Source: Adhaeribacter_A terreus
Lineage (GTDB): Bacteria; Bacteroidota; Bacteroidia; Cytophagales; Hymenobacteraceae
DNA length: 64,000 nt
NCBI RefSeq assembly: GCF_042657365.1
Contig: NZ_JBHSKT010000008.1
Coordinates: 62,001-126,000 of the forward strand
Reading direction: 5' to 3'
In this document: piece by piece, positions 15,853-24,348 of the stretch
Layout of the letters: the number at the start of each line of letters is the position of its first letter
How positions within the stretch are numbered: position 1 is the first letter of the stretch
The notes under the pieces: generated by a model
The model's input: the letters and a program-made list of their open reading frames with translations, nothing else
The model's database searches: none
What the model was told of the DNA's origin: nothing
Translations under genes and position numbers: made by a program

Positions 15853-18078
15853 ATGGTGTTGAAGAATCTTCGCGGGATTACCGAGAATTTGAATATGTTG
15901 ATCAATAAAGTTTCCGAACAAATAAAGAGTAGCCGTTACATTAGCCGCGACCTGAGTTGGCTGCGTTTTAATTATCGCGTACTGGATCAGGCCAAAGATG
16001 CTGATAAAACGCTTTTCGACCGGCTGAAATTCCTGGCGATCACGGCTTCCAACCTCGACGAATTTTTTATGATACGGGTAGGAAGTTTGTATAATTATAT
16101 AGACTACGGCAAAGAACGGGTAGATTATTCGGGGTTGCGCGAGCTGCCTTTCCGGAAGAAATTACTGGAGTTTGCGCACCGTTTTGTAAACGACCAATAC
16201 CTGGTTTACAGCACCGAACTGAAACCACTGTTTGAGGAGAACGGCTTTAATATCCTGAAACCAACTGAACTTTCGGAAGTTGAAAAAAAGAAGGTGGATA
16301 CGTATTTTAAAAAGACGATCTACCCGCTGCTCACGCCCATGGTTTACGATACATATCACGGTTTTCCGCTGCTCATGAACCAGTTGCTCACGTTTGGCGT
16401 GGTTACCAAAACAGCAGAAGATATAAAACAGAACCAGCGATTAACGTTTGTGCAGATTCCGCAGAACCTGGCCCGTTTCTACGAAATTCAGCGGAAGGAC
16501 ATGGTTATATTTGTGCCGATAGAGGAAATTGTGCGCTGGAAGATCAAGAAGCTTTTCCGCAATGTAGAAATAGTATCGGCCAATTTATTCCGCATAACCC
16601 GCAACGGTGATTTTACGCTGGAAGAAAGCGACGATATTGAAGCTGACTTTATTCAGGAGATCAAAATCAAACTCAAAACCCGTAAAAAAGGCCGCGTGGT
16701 GCGCCTGGAAGTAGAAAAGAATCATTCTTCTTTCATGATGAAACTGCTCCGCGAACGCTGGACGATAGACAACGCTAATATTTTCTCGCTAACCGGTCCG
16801 GTAGATATGAAAGGTTTCTGGCAAATTCTGAAGCATCCGCAGTTCCGGAACCGCATGTTCAAGCAGCCAAGCCCGGTGGCGCCGTTAAGTTTACCAGATA
16901 ACAATACCGAGAACCTTTTCGATTACCTCAAGAAAAAAGATGTAATTCTGCACCACCCTTACAATAGTATGGAGCCGGTGATCAGGTTATTGGAAAAGGC
17001 GGCAGAAGACCCTTATGTACTGGGAATTAAGCAAACCATTTACCGGCTAGCCGATCAGTCGCGCGTTTCTGCGGCACTATTAAAAGCAGCGGAAAACGGC
17101 AAGCACGTTTCGGTTTTGTTTGAGGTGAAAGCCCGTTTTGATGAAGAACGCAACATTAAGGAAGGCGAAAGACTGGAAAAAGCCGGCTGTTTTGTGATCT
17201 ACGGAATCAGCAAATACAAGACCCATACCAAAATGATGATGATCATCAGGAAGGAAGGGGAGAAGGTTACGCAGTATGTGCACGTGGGCAGTGGTAATTA
17301 CAACGAACAAACCGCCCGCCAATACACAGACGTTAGTTTGCTTACCACCGATGAAGTTTACGCGCACGACGTTTCGGAATTCTTTAATGTAATTACCGGG
17401 CATTCCATGCCAGATGAGTACCAGAACCTGATCACGGCGCCAAAGGATATGCGCCAACAGTTGATCGAGCTGATAAGAGGGGAAGCCAGAAATGCAGAGC
17501 AAGGTTTACCAAGCGGTATCGTGATCAAGATCAATTCGCTGGAAGATAAAGCCGTGATCGATGAGTTTTATGCCGCTTCCAAAGCCGGAGTTCCTATTAA
17601 GCTGATCGTTAGAGGGATTTGCTGCATCCGTCCGGGTCGGGAAAATTTGAGCGAAAATATTGCGGTGAGCTCTATTGTGGGCGAATACCTGGAACATACG
17701 CGTTTGTTCTATTTCCACAATAACGGCGACCCCAAAGTGTTGGGTGGCAGTGCCGATATTATGGTGCGTAGTTTTGAGCGCCGCATAGAAGCGTTATTTT
17801 ACATTGTGAACGAAGAACTGAAAAAAGAAGCGATCAATATTCTGTATTACAACCTGAAAGATAACCAGAACAGCTACATTATGCGCGAGGATGGTTCTTA
17901 CGTGAAAAAGCAACCGGTTGGAGATGAACCGGTCTTTAACGCGCACAAGGAATTTTATAAAGTGAACGAAGATAATATTGAGCGGAGCTGCCTTTTCGAA
18001 GAACTGTACCCGGAAATAAAACTGAAAACAGAAACGATAAAAGATTTGGAGGAAGATCTGAAAGAAGAAAAACTTTAA
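15853..18078 (+). CDS. ppk1: polyphosphate kinase 1
   Basis: Transfers ATP gamma-phosphate to polyphosphate. 741 residues, slightly longer than the common ~690. The N domain begins SRDLSWLRFNYRVL. The two phospholipase-D-like C domains carry H458 in KTHTKMMMI, the expected autophosphorylation site, and H615 in EHTRLFYFHNNG. GSGNYNEQTARQYTD and RRIEALFYIV are also family motifs. Translation may begin at the listed ATG or at Met15; the listed one is used because no signal distinguishes them. The exopolyphosphatase-family gene converges on it. Confidence 0.96.
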   Translation: MVLKNLRGITENLNMLINKVSEQIKSSRYISRDLSWLRFNYRVLDQAKDADKTLFDRLKFLAITASNLDEFFMIRVGSLYNYIDYGKERVDYSGLRELPFRKKLLEFAHRFVNDQYLVYSTELKPLFEENGFNILKPTELSEVEKKKVDTYFKKTIYPLLTPMVYDTYHGFPLLMNQLLTFGVVTKTAEDIKQNQRLTFVQIPQNLARFYEIQRKDMVIFVPIEEIVRWKIKKLFRNVEIVSANLFRITRNGDFTLEESDDIEADFIQEIKIKLKTRKKGRVVRLEVEKNHSSFMMKLLRERWTIDNANIFSLTGPVDMKGFWQILKHPQFRNRMFKQPSPVAPLSLPDNNTENLFDYLKKKDVILHHPYNSMEPVIRLLEKAAEDPYVLGIKQTIYRLADQSRVSAALLKAAENGKHVSVLFEVKARFDEERNIKEGERLEKAGCFVIYGISKYKTHTKMMMIIRKEGEKVTQYVHVGSGNYNEQTARQYTDVSLLTTDEVYAHDVSEFFNVITGHSMPDEYQNLITAPKDMRQQLIELIRGEARNAEQGLPSGIVIKINSLEDKAVIDEFYAASKAGVPIKLIVRGICCIRPGRENLSENIAVSSIVGEYLEHTRLFYFHNNGDPKVLGGSADIMVRSFERRIEALFYIVNEELKKEAINILYYNLKDNQNSYIMREDGSYVKKQPVGDEPVFNAHKEFYKVNEDNIERSCLFEELYPEIKLKTETIKDLEEDLKEEKL

Positions 18079-18103
18079 CTATAAAGCTTTCAGCAGAAAA
18101 CGA

Positions 18104-18135
18104 AAATGCCCGGTAAAAACTACCGGGCATTTTTT
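18104..18135. terminator. ppk1 terminator
   Basis: Stem AAATGCCCGGTA/TACCGGGCATTT with a short loop, T tail and A run upstream. It can serve both convergent genes. Confidence 0.85.
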
Positions 18136-18159
18136 ATGCAATTTCCGATACCGTTTTCC

Positions 18160-18193
18160 CGACTTTTTCAGCCTGAAACCATACCGTTTTTCT
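18160..18193 (-). repeat. dispersed AAAACGSTAK motif, after ppx/gppA
   Basis: Near-consensus copy: AAAAACGGTATGGTTTCAGG then CTGAAAAAGTC on the minus strand, starting within 5 bp of the stop of the preceding gene. The centre is the palindrome TTTCAGGCTGAAA. Confidence 0.75.
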
Positions 18194-18197
18194 GAGA

Positions 18198-19085
18198 TCA
18201 ATTATTTCGTTTGGCAACAAATTTCTCGTAAAGCGATTGCATCATCCCATCTTTCAGACCAACCGAAGGCACGATCATGCTTTCTACTTTGCTCCAGCGC
18301 ATGGCAGCCAGGTAAATTTCTGCCGCCGGAACAATTACATCGGCCCGGTCCGGGTTCAGAAGCATGATGTTGATCCTGTCTTCCAGTTTCATAACGGCCA
18401 TTTGCTCCACAATTTCTTCGATCTGCTTTTTGAAGATCGGCTTTCCGGCAGATTTGCCCGCCAGGTCGTAAATTTTGTTGATGTTACCACCCGTTCCAAT
18501 GGCGCGGTTTACGTGGTATTTTTTGGCATTTTCCTTCACCCAACGTTTCATATTCGTCCAGATGGTTTCGGAATCGTTGCCCTGCATGTGGCGGATCGAG
18601 CCTGATTCGAACGATTGGGACGCTACTTTTTCGCGGTTCACGTAAATATTGAACTCCGTGCTGCCGCCGCCTACGTCTATGTGCAGGTAATTTTTATCGT
18701 CGAGCACATTCAGTATCACTTTGTTTATCAATTCCGCTTCGGCAACTCCATCGATCACTTCTATTTTCATGCCCAGCTTTTCCTGCACTTTCTGGATAAT
18801 TTCGGAAGCATTTTTGGCGGTACGCATGGCCGAAGTAGCACAAACCTGGTAAGCCTGAACTTCATGCACTTCGATGAGTAATTTTAAAGCATGCAGAAAA
18901 TTGATGAATTTTTCCTGCTTCGGTGCGCTGATGTAACCCGTATCGAAAACGTCTTCGCCGAGGCGCATGGGGTAGCGAATGTATTCAACTTTTTTGAAAG
19001 TAACGTGTTGGTTATATTCCAGCACACTCGAGATCTGGCAGCGAACGGCGTTGGAACCAATATCTATAGCAGCAAATTTTATCAA
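18198..19085 (-). CDS. Ppx/GppA family phosphatase
   Basis: Exopolyphosphatase or pppGpp phosphatase of the ASKHA fold, 295 residues (single-domain form). AAIDIGSNAVRCQ is phosphate loop 1, HIDVGGGSTEFNIY is loop 2, and GTGGNINKI follows. It converges on ppk1, so the pair makes and removes polyphosphate. Distinguishing Ppx from GppA by sequence alone is not possible. Confidence 0.9.
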   Translation of the reverse strand: MIKFAAIDIGSNAVRCQISSVLEYNQHVTFKKVEYIRYPMRLGEDVFDTGYISAPKQEKFINFLHALKLLIEVHEVQAYQVCATSAMRTAKNASEIIQKVQEKLGMKIEVIDGVAEAELINKVILNVLDDKNYLHIDVGGGSTEFNIYVNREKVASQSFESGSIRHMQGNDSETIWTNMKRWVKENAKKYHVNRAIGTGGNINKIYDLAGKSAGKPIFKKQIEEIVEQMAVMKLEDRINIMLLNPDRADVIVPAAEIYLAAMRWSKVESMIVPSVGLKDGMMQSLYEKFVAKRNN

Positions 19086-19198
19086 ACCGGGTGATCTTAT
19101 TTAGTGATAGAAACAAATATACGCATAAATTATTTTCGGTTTGGGCAGGCGAGGCCGTTAAATTACCGTAAAACGTGCATTGTAAAATTTCAGCCTGT

Positions 19199-20119
19199 AT
19201 GCATATTACCAACCTTCTGAAACAAAATACCGGTCCGCAGTTTTCGCTGGAGATCTTGCCCAAACCAGGAATAACTGCAGAAGATAATCTGTTACGTTAC
19301 CAGAAGATACTGGCGCGCAAGCCTCTTTTTGTTGACATTTCATACCACGCCGGCAGAAGCAATACGGGTTTTTCGGGTAAAAAGGATAGCGTTTTTTTGC
19401 CGCGCCCGAAGACAAAAGCGCTTTCTGAAATTCTGATCAATACATTCGGATTAAACCCGCAGCCCCATATTTTGTGCACCGGGTTTTCGGCGGAAGAAAC
19501 GGAAACTGTATTGCTGCAATTGCATGCTTTAGGAGTGCGGAATCTGCTGCTTTTGCGGGGCGATATTTCTGTGCCAACCGAACAAAAGACCGGGCAACAT
19601 GAATATGCTTTTCAATTAGTAGAACAGGTGAAGAAGTTGAATTCGGGTATAAACTGGCGGAATGAAAATGTGCCTTTTAACACGGATTTTTGCATTGGGG
19701 TAGGCGGATATCCGGAACCGGAAGAGAATTTTGAGCTGGCCATTCAGTATTTGAAAAAGAAAATAGATGCCGGGGCAGACTTTGTAATTACCCAGCTTTT
19801 TTTCGATAACCCCCGCTTTTTTACTTTCGAAAATGCCTGCCGTGCCGCCGGAATTTCAGTGCCGATCATTCCCGGGATCAGCCCTTTGGTTTCGTGGAAT
19901 TTACTGCAAAAGCTACCTGATTTTTTTAAAGTTTCAGTTCCGGAAAAACAGCAGCAACAGATAAAAAAGTGTTCCTCAAAAGCTGAACTGGAAGCAGTTG
20001 GCGTGAATTGGGTGACGGAACAAGCGAGAGAACTTTACAAAAATAACTTTCACTGCGTGCATTTCTTTGCGCTTTCGCGTCCGGAAATTCTGGAGCAGGT
20101 GCTTAAAAAATTGCCATAA
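19199..20119 (+). CDS. metF: methylenetetrahydrofolate reductase (MetF family)
   Basis: FAD enzyme reducing 5,10-methylene-THF to 5-methyl-THF for methionine synthesis. 306 residues from the ATG at 19199; a GTG at 19175 in frame would add eight residues and is less likely. The catalytic Glu is in FSLEILP near the N-terminus. LLLLRGD contacts FAD, and ADFVITQLFFDNPRFFTF and PIIPGISPL are MetF landmarks. Slightly shorter and more divergent than typical MetF (~318), so a specialised paralogue is possible. No metH gene is nearby. Confidence 0.85.
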   Translation: MHITNLLKQNTGPQFSLEILPKPGITAEDNLLRYQKILARKPLFVDISYHAGRSNTGFSGKKDSVFLPRPKTKALSEILINTFGLNPQPHILCTGFSAEETETVLLQLHALGVRNLLLLRGDISVPTEQKTGQHEYAFQLVEQVKKLNSGINWRNENVPFNTDFCIGVGGYPEPEENFELAIQYLKKKIDAGADFVITQLFFDNPRFFTFENACRAAGISVPIIPGISPLVSWNLLQKLPDFFKVSVPEKQQQQIKKCSSKAELEAVGVNWVTEQARELYKNNFHCVHFFALSRPEILEQVLKKLP

Positions 20120-20152
20120 AAAAGCCGTTGGAAAATTCCCAACGGCTTTTTA
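20117..20152. terminator. metF terminator
   Basis: Stem AAAAAGCCGTTGG/CCAACGGCTTTTT with loop AAAATT. Bidirectional, serving the convergent gene ending at 20198. Confidence 0.85.
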
Positions 20153-20197
20153 TTTATTTTATTCGAATTGATAACCTATAAATTCTCAAAACAGAAA

Positions 20198-20632
20198 TTA
20201 CTTTCGGATCCGGACTTTTTTCCAGTAAACGGTATTGGCCGATCTTACTTCGATGAGGTAGATGCCGGCATTCAGTTTTCCAACGTCAACGGGCTTGGCC
20301 ATTGGTGCTTCTTCGGGCGTTAAGGCTAAGGCATAAAGCACTTTACCGTCGTTGTTTTTCAATTCCATATTAGCAGTGTCTTTCAGCGCTTGGGAGAAAC
20401 GTAAACTGAAATTGCCGGTTTTGCGATTCGGAAAAAGGTTTATGCCGGAAAGTGTTTCCACACGGCTTTCAGGTTCGGCAGCGGTAATTTCTGTTTTCGA
20501 TTCGGTTTTGGTTTTTACCGTTTCGGTTTTCACTTTGGTTTTGGTGGTTGTTTCTTGTGCATACACAGCTTGCGCGAATAAAAACAAGAGACCGGCCAAA
20601 AAGGAGATCCGGAATATGCTTTTCGTTTTCAT
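20198..20632 (-). CDS. small secreted protein consisting mainly of a T9SS sorting domain
   Basis: 144 residues. A signal peptide (about 1-25, ending VYAQ) is followed by a Thr/Lys/Glu repeat linker (about 26-50). The remaining ~80 residues follow the type A T9SS C-terminal domain pattern: NLFPNRKTGNFSLRF, then DGKVLYALAL, then LNAGIYLIEVRS and WKKVRIRK. No passenger domain is visible, unusual for T9SS cargo. Perhaps a surface-attached mini-protein or a remnant of a larger cargo. Confidence 0.7.
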   Translation of the reverse strand: MKTKSIFRISFLAGLLFLFAQAVYAQETTTKTKVKTETVKTKTESKTEITAAEPESRVETLSGINLFPNRKTGNFSLRFSQALKDTANMELKNNDGKVLYALALTPEEAPMAKPVDVGKLNAGIYLIEVRSANTVYWKKVRIRK

Positions 20633-20702
20633 ATTTGTTATCGGGAGTTTAATACTGTTTTTGAGCGCATACGCTAAATTCGTTCCAAGATTTTCAGGCT
20701 TC

Positions 20703-20735
20703 GGGTTTTTACCTGAAAAACTATAGCGTTTTGTT
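20703..20735 (-). repeat. dispersed motif upstream of the UMF1 gene
   Basis: Minus-strand copy: AAAACGCTATAGTTTTTCAG then GTAAAAACCC, between divergent genes. Confidence 0.5.
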
Positions 20736-20806
20736 AAAAAAGTTCTTTTTCAGCCATTCCGATTTTTACTTAACTTACCGCCTGCATTAAAATCTGATTC
20801 CTGAAT

Positions 20807-22108
20807 ATGGAAAAAAATAACCCGAAAGTGGCACGCGCCTGGTGTATGTACGACTGGGCAAACTCGGTTTACTCGCTCGTAATTACCACCGCTATTTTCC
20901 CGATCTATTATGTAGCCATTACCACGCAAGCCAACGGCACCGACTGGGTAAATTTTCTGGGCTGGCAGGTTTCTGCGTCGGTACTTTATAAATACGCGCT
21001 TACCGGTGCTTTCTTAGCTATTGCTTTGGTTAGCCCTATTCTTACTGCCATTGCCGATTACGGCGGAAATAAGAAGGCTTTTATGCGGTTTTTCTGCTAC
21101 ATGGGTTCGTTTGCCTGCATGGGTTTGTATTTTTTTGAATTGCAGACTTTTTCCGTTTCGGTGCTTTTGTTTATGGTGGCGGCCATTGGTTACAGCGGCA
21201 GTATTGTTTTTTACAACGCTTACCTGCCCGAAATTGCCACCGAAGATCAATTCGATAAACTAAGTGCCCGCGGTTTTTCATTGGGTTACATCGGTAGCAT
21301 GCTGCTGCTTATTTTTTCGCTGGCGCTGGTTTTAACGCCGGCCACGTTTGGCATTTCTGATAAAAGCATGGCGCCGCGGCTGTCGTTTTTGTTTACCGGT
21401 TTGTGGTGGTTCGGCTTTGCGCATTACACGTTTGCGTACCTTCCGCAAAATCCTTATCACAAAAAAGCTGAAGGAAATTACCTGTTCAATGGTTTTAAAG
21501 AATTGCGCCATGTCTGGAATCAGCTTCAGGCTTTGCCGGCTTTGAAACGCTTTCTGCTTGCTTTTTTCTTTTACAACATGGGCGTGCAAACTGTTATGTA
21601 CGTGGCTTCACTTTTCGGCTCGAAAGAACTGCATTTGCCCGACGATGCTTTAATCATTGTATTACTTATTATTCAGGGGGTGGCTATTGGCGGTGCTTAT
21701 GGTTTTGCTTGGCTTTCTGCGCGCATGGGGAATATCCGGGCTTTAATGGTTGCGGTATTGGTTTGGGTGGGCATTAGCATTGCGGCCTATTTTATTACTA
21801 CCGGAAACCAATATTACATGCTGGCCTTTGTAGTAGGCGCGGTTATGGGTGGTATTCAGGCGCTTTCACGCTCTACTTACAGTAAACTTTTGCCAAAAAC
21901 TACCGACCACGCTTCTTTCTTCAGCTTTTATGATATCTGCGATAAAGTAGGTTTAGCGTTAGGTTCGCTGGCTTTCGGAATTACCGAACAGTGGTTTGGC
22001 TCCATGCGAAACAGCGTATTGGTGCTCTCGGTATTCTTCGTTTTCGGCCTGATCGTTTTAGCAACTATCCGGAGTAAGAAAACCGAACCGCAGCCGCATT
22101 TTGCCTGA
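20807..22108 (+). CDS. UMF1-type MFS transporter (Atg22-like)
   Basis: 433-residue major facilitator protein with about 12 hydrophobic helices. The start KVARAWCMYDWANSVYSLVI is characteristic of the UMF1/Atg22-like branch, where an Asp-Trp-Ala-Asn motif is conserved. AVMGGIQALSRSTYSKLLP corresponds to the loop and helix typical of the second half. Yeast Atg22 exports amino acids from the vacuole; the substrate here is unknown. Monocistronic. Confidence 0.85.
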   Translation: MEKNNPKVARAWCMYDWANSVYSLVITTAIFPIYYVAITTQANGTDWVNFLGWQVSASVLYKYALTGAFLAIALVSPILTAIADYGGNKKAFMRFFCYMGSFACMGLYFFELQTFSVSVLLFMVAAIGYSGSIVFYNAYLPEIATEDQFDKLSARGFSLGYIGSMLLLIFSLALVLTPATFGISDKSMAPRLSFLFTGLWWFGFAHYTFAYLPQNPYHKKAEGNYLFNGFKELRHVWNQLQALPALKRFLLAFFFYNMGVQTVMYVASLFGSKELHLPDDALIIVLLIIQGVAIGGAYGFAWLSARMGNIRALMVAVLVWVGISIAAYFITTGNQYYMLAFVVGAVMGGIQALSRSTYSKLLPKTTDHASFFSFYDICDKVGLALGSLAFGITEQWFGSMRNSVLVLSVFFVFGLIVLATIRSKKTEPQPHFA

Positions 22109-22109
22109 T

Positions 22110-22140
22110 AAAAACGCTATGGTTTCAGCCTGAAAAACTC
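22110..22140 (+). repeat. dispersed AAAACGSTAK motif, after the UMF1 gene
   Basis: Near-consensus copy directly after the stop: AAAAACGCTATGGTTTCAGC then CTGAAAAACTC, with palindromic centre TTTCAGCCTGAAA. Confidence 0.75.
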
Positions 22141-22189
22141 ACAGATCGCTTCGATAAATACTGAAAAGATCAAGTTTCAGAAGATCGAG

Positions 22190-22275
22190 CGGCTTAGAAA
22201 TGGTATAGCTTTCTAACAAAAAAGCCTGGTTTGTTGCTGAACCAGACTTTTTTGTTAGAAAAAGATAGCGTTTTA
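22190..22275. terminator. bidirectional terminator built from two inverted motif copies
   Basis: Plus copy 22190-22225 (AAATGGTATAGCTTTCTAAC) and minus copy 22246-22274 (AAAACGCTATCTTTTTCTAA) face each other. Their tails form a long stem, TTTCTAACAAAAAAG with CTTTTTTGTTAGAAA, around CTGGTTT/AACCAG. It lies between the convergent UMF1 and AMP nucleosidase genes. Confidence 0.7.
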
Positions 22276-23046
22276 TTCGAAGCGCAAATGTTTTACCGAT
22301 TCGCCGGAATTCATGATCTCCATAAGCGAATCTATACCGATCTGCAGATGCTTGTTCACGAAATTAGAGGTAACTTTCAGGTCGCTTTCGGCCGTTTTCA
22401 CGCCATCCGGCGTCATCGGGTTATCCGATACCAAAAGTAAAGCGCCGTGCGGAATATCGTTCATAAAACCAACCACAAAAATGGTAGCCGTTTCCATATC
22501 GATGGCCATAATGCGGGTTTGGCGTAGGTATTCCTTAAATTCTTCGTCATGCTCCCAAACGCGGCGGTTGGTGGTGTAAACAGTTCCGGTCCAGTAATCG
22601 AGCTCGTGCTTTTTGATCATAGAAGAAACGGCGCGCTGCAACCGGAAACTTGGTAAAGCCGGAATTTCAGGCGGTAAATAATCGTCGGAAGTTCCTTCGC
22701 CGCGGATGGCTGCAATAGGTAAGATCAGGTCGCCGAGTTTGGTTTTCTTTTTCAGGCCGCCGCATTTACCCAGAAACAATGCGGCTTTTGGTTTTACTGC
22801 CGAGAGGCAATCCATAACGGTAGCGGCCATGGGGCTACCCATTCCGAAATTGATGATGGTAATGTTGTTGGCGGTAGCCGTTTGCATGGGTTTGTCCATG
22901 CCCTTAATTTCCACGTTATGCTGTTCGGCGAACATTACCACGTAGTTTATAAAATTGGTAAGCAGAATATATTCACCGAATTCGTCGAGTGCTGTGCCCG
23001 TGTAGCGGGGCAGCCAGTTGTTTACAATGTCTTCTTTGGTCTTCAT
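22273..23046 (-). CDS. amn: AMP nucleosidase
   Basis: Hydrolyses AMP to adenine and ribose 5-phosphate in purine salvage. 257 residues, the short form common in Bacteroidota that lacks the N-terminal regulatory domain of enterobacterial Amn. Nucleoside phosphorylase fold motifs are seen: IINFGMGSPMAATVMDCL, ALFLGKCGGLKKK, and AIDMETATIFVVGF with the substrate-binding Glu. Monocistronic. A general nucleoside phosphorylase is the alternative, but the MGSPMAATVMD segment favours Amn. Confidence 0.87.
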   Translation of the reverse strand: MKTKEDIVNNWLPRYTGTALDEFGEYILLTNFINYVVMFAEQHNVEIKGMDKPMQTATANNITIINFGMGSPMAATVMDCLSAVKPKAALFLGKCGGLKKKTKLGDLILPIAAIRGEGTSDDYLPPEIPALPSFRLQRAVSSMIKKHELDYWTGTVYTTNRRVWEHDEEFKEYLRQTRIMAIDMETATIFVVGFMNDIPHGALLLVSDNPMTPDGVKTAESDLKVTSNFVNKHLQIGIDSLMEIMNSGESVKHLRFE

Positions 23047-23106
23047 AATATTAATTTAAAGCCCGGCTTGCGAAAGCCTGAGCCCGGTAATATACGGGGA
23101 ATTTCG

Positions 23107-23114
23107 TATTTTTG
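23107..23114 (+). promoter_or_regulatory. -7-like box overlapping the HsdR-N gene start region
   Basis: TATTTTTG matches TAnnTTTG but ends only 5 bp before the ATG at 23119. If used, the mRNA would be almost leaderless. No clear -33 TTG is present at the right spacing. Confidence 0.3.
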
Positions 23115-23118
23115 ACGC

Positions 23119-23571
23119 ATGCAAGCATTAAATTTACCGGCTTACGATTACAAACTTAAAAAAACAGGTGAAGATTTATTCATTTTCGACCCTGTTCGGA
23201 AGAAGTTTGTGTTGCTTACGCCGGAAGAATGGGTGCGGCAGCATTTTCTGCATTACTTAACGCTGTACTTGCAATACCCCAAAATCCTGATCTCGGTGGA
23301 GCGGGGCATGCACTATAATAGTCTGCAGAAACGCACGGATCTGCGGGTATATTCGTCGGAAGGAAATCCATTGGTTTTAATTGAATGCAAAGCTGCTGAA
23401 GTGAAAATTTGCGCGGAAACCGTAAAGCAGGCTTCGGTTTATAACCAGACCTTGCGCGCACCATACGTCATGCTCACCAACGGCCTGGAACATTATTGCT
23501 GGAAGGTAGATTTTGTGAATTCGCGGTACGAGGCCTTGCAGGAAATTCCGGTTTTTGGGATGTTGATTTAG
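23119..23571 (+). CDS. solitary HsdR N-terminal-like (PD-(D/E)XK fold) protein
   Basis: 150 residues matching the type I restriction enzyme R N-terminal domain family that occurs as a free-standing protein in Bacteroidota. Key features are WVRQHFLHYL, KRTDLRVYSSEGNPLVLIEC followed by K (the D...ExK nuclease-like core), QASVYNQTL and YVMLTNGLEHYCW. No helicase, HsdM or HsdS gene is adjacent, so it is not a complete restriction system. Function unknown, possibly nucleic-acid processing. Confidence 0.82.
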   Translation: MQALNLPAYDYKLKKTGEDLFIFDPVRKKFVLLTPEEWVRQHFLHYLTLYLQYPKILISVERGMHYNSLQKRTDLRVYSSEGNPLVLIECKAAEVKICAETVKQASVYNQTLRAPYVMLTNGLEHYCWKVDFVNSRYEALQEIPVFGMLI

Positions 23572-23580
23572 AAATATTTT

Positions 23581-23642
23581 CAACGGTTAGTATAAAAGGC
23601 GAACAAGGCGGAGCCGAAGTTTGATTTTTATACCTTGTTGGC
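23581..23642 (-). repeat. attC-like hairpin 3
   Basis: Minus-strand order: GCCAAC, spacer, GTATAAAA, ~30-nt centre containing CTTCGGCTCCG, TTTTATAC, spacer, GTTG. Inner arms of 8 bp are perfect and outer boxes AAC/GTT are in place, as in integron attC sites. It directly follows the orphan gene ending at 23677. Confidence 0.5.
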
Positions 23643-23676
23643 AGGTGTTCTTTTAATCATTCCACCCATAGCTTTT

Positions 23677-24138
23677 CTATTCCTTACTCTCTGATTCATA
23701 TTTTTCAGTTACCATAAATCCTCTGGAATAGCTTACAATGAAATTATTATTTTCTCTTAGTTTTTGGTAATCAATTCCTCTTACTGAGCTATAATGTTCA
23801 GGAAGTTTCCCTGTTTTATTTCTGATTTCTTCAATTTCTTTTATTATGCTCTCACTCCTAATTTTCTGTACTTTATCAACTGTAAATCCTACCATAAACT
23901 GAGAAGAGATGAATATTGGAAGTATTGAAAAGATAAAAAGAGCCTTGTCCTTACTAAAGTTTTTATTGAGGAGGGCTACTACCAAATATATTGTTGTAGC
24001 GATGAATAAGATAGCAAAAGGAATCAAAAGAAAAAACATTTCGATTACAACAAGTGAAGGTATAAAAGGAACTATCAATCCAATGAGAATGACCAGGATA
24101 AGTATAAGTCTTTTATTAAAAATTGTCCCTAAATCCAT
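23677..24138 (-). CDS. hypothetical membrane protein, cassette gene
   Basis: About 153 residues from the ATG at 24138 (MDLGTIFNKRLILIL). A TTG at 24165 would add nine residues but overlaps the GCCAAC boundary box, so the ATG is preferred. Three hydrophobic helices (about residues 10-28, 32-58 and 66-85) and a short hydrophilic C-terminus. No recognised family. AT-rich and bounded by GTTGGC (23637-23642) and GCCAAC (24161-24166), as for the cassette genes at 1.4-2.6 kb. Confidence 0.55.
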   Translation of the reverse strand: MDLGTIFNKRLILILVILIGLIVPFIPSLVVIEMFFLLIPFAILFIATTIYLVVALLNKNFSKDKALFIFSILPIFISSQFMVGFTVDKVQKIRSESIIKEIEEIRNKTGKLPEHYSSVRGIDYQKLRENNNFIVSYSRGFMVTEKYESESKE

Positions 24139-24160
24139 TTTTTCTATAATTTGAATTACA

Positions 24161-24193
24161 GCCAACTAGTATACAAACGTAGTAACTACGTTT
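24161..24193 (-). repeat. cassette boundary box and palindrome upstream of the orphan gene
   Basis: GCCAAC (24161-24166) is complementary to GTTGGC at 23637-23642. It adjoins the perfect palindrome AAACGTAGTAACTACGTTT (24175-24193). This may be the end of a preceding attC-like or attI-like site. Confidence 0.4.
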
Positions 24194-24227
24194 ATCCCCG
24201 CTATAACTGTAGGTTTTCCATCACTTT

Positions 24228-24262
24228 TTGAGCAGTTTTCCCTACCATTTTTAATTGTAAAA
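24228..24262 (-). repeat. dispersed AAAACGSTAK-like motif
   Basis: Minus strand: AAAAATGGTAGGGAAAAC then CTCAAAAAGTG. A variant copy in the gap between the cassette gene and the sulfatase gene. Confidence 0.4.
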
Positions 24263-24348
24263 TGAAGGTATATTGTTTAAATTCTAAGTTAGCAAACTAA
24301 AACGAGGAAACGGCCAACACATCTTGAGTTTTTTTCAATTAAGGCCCG

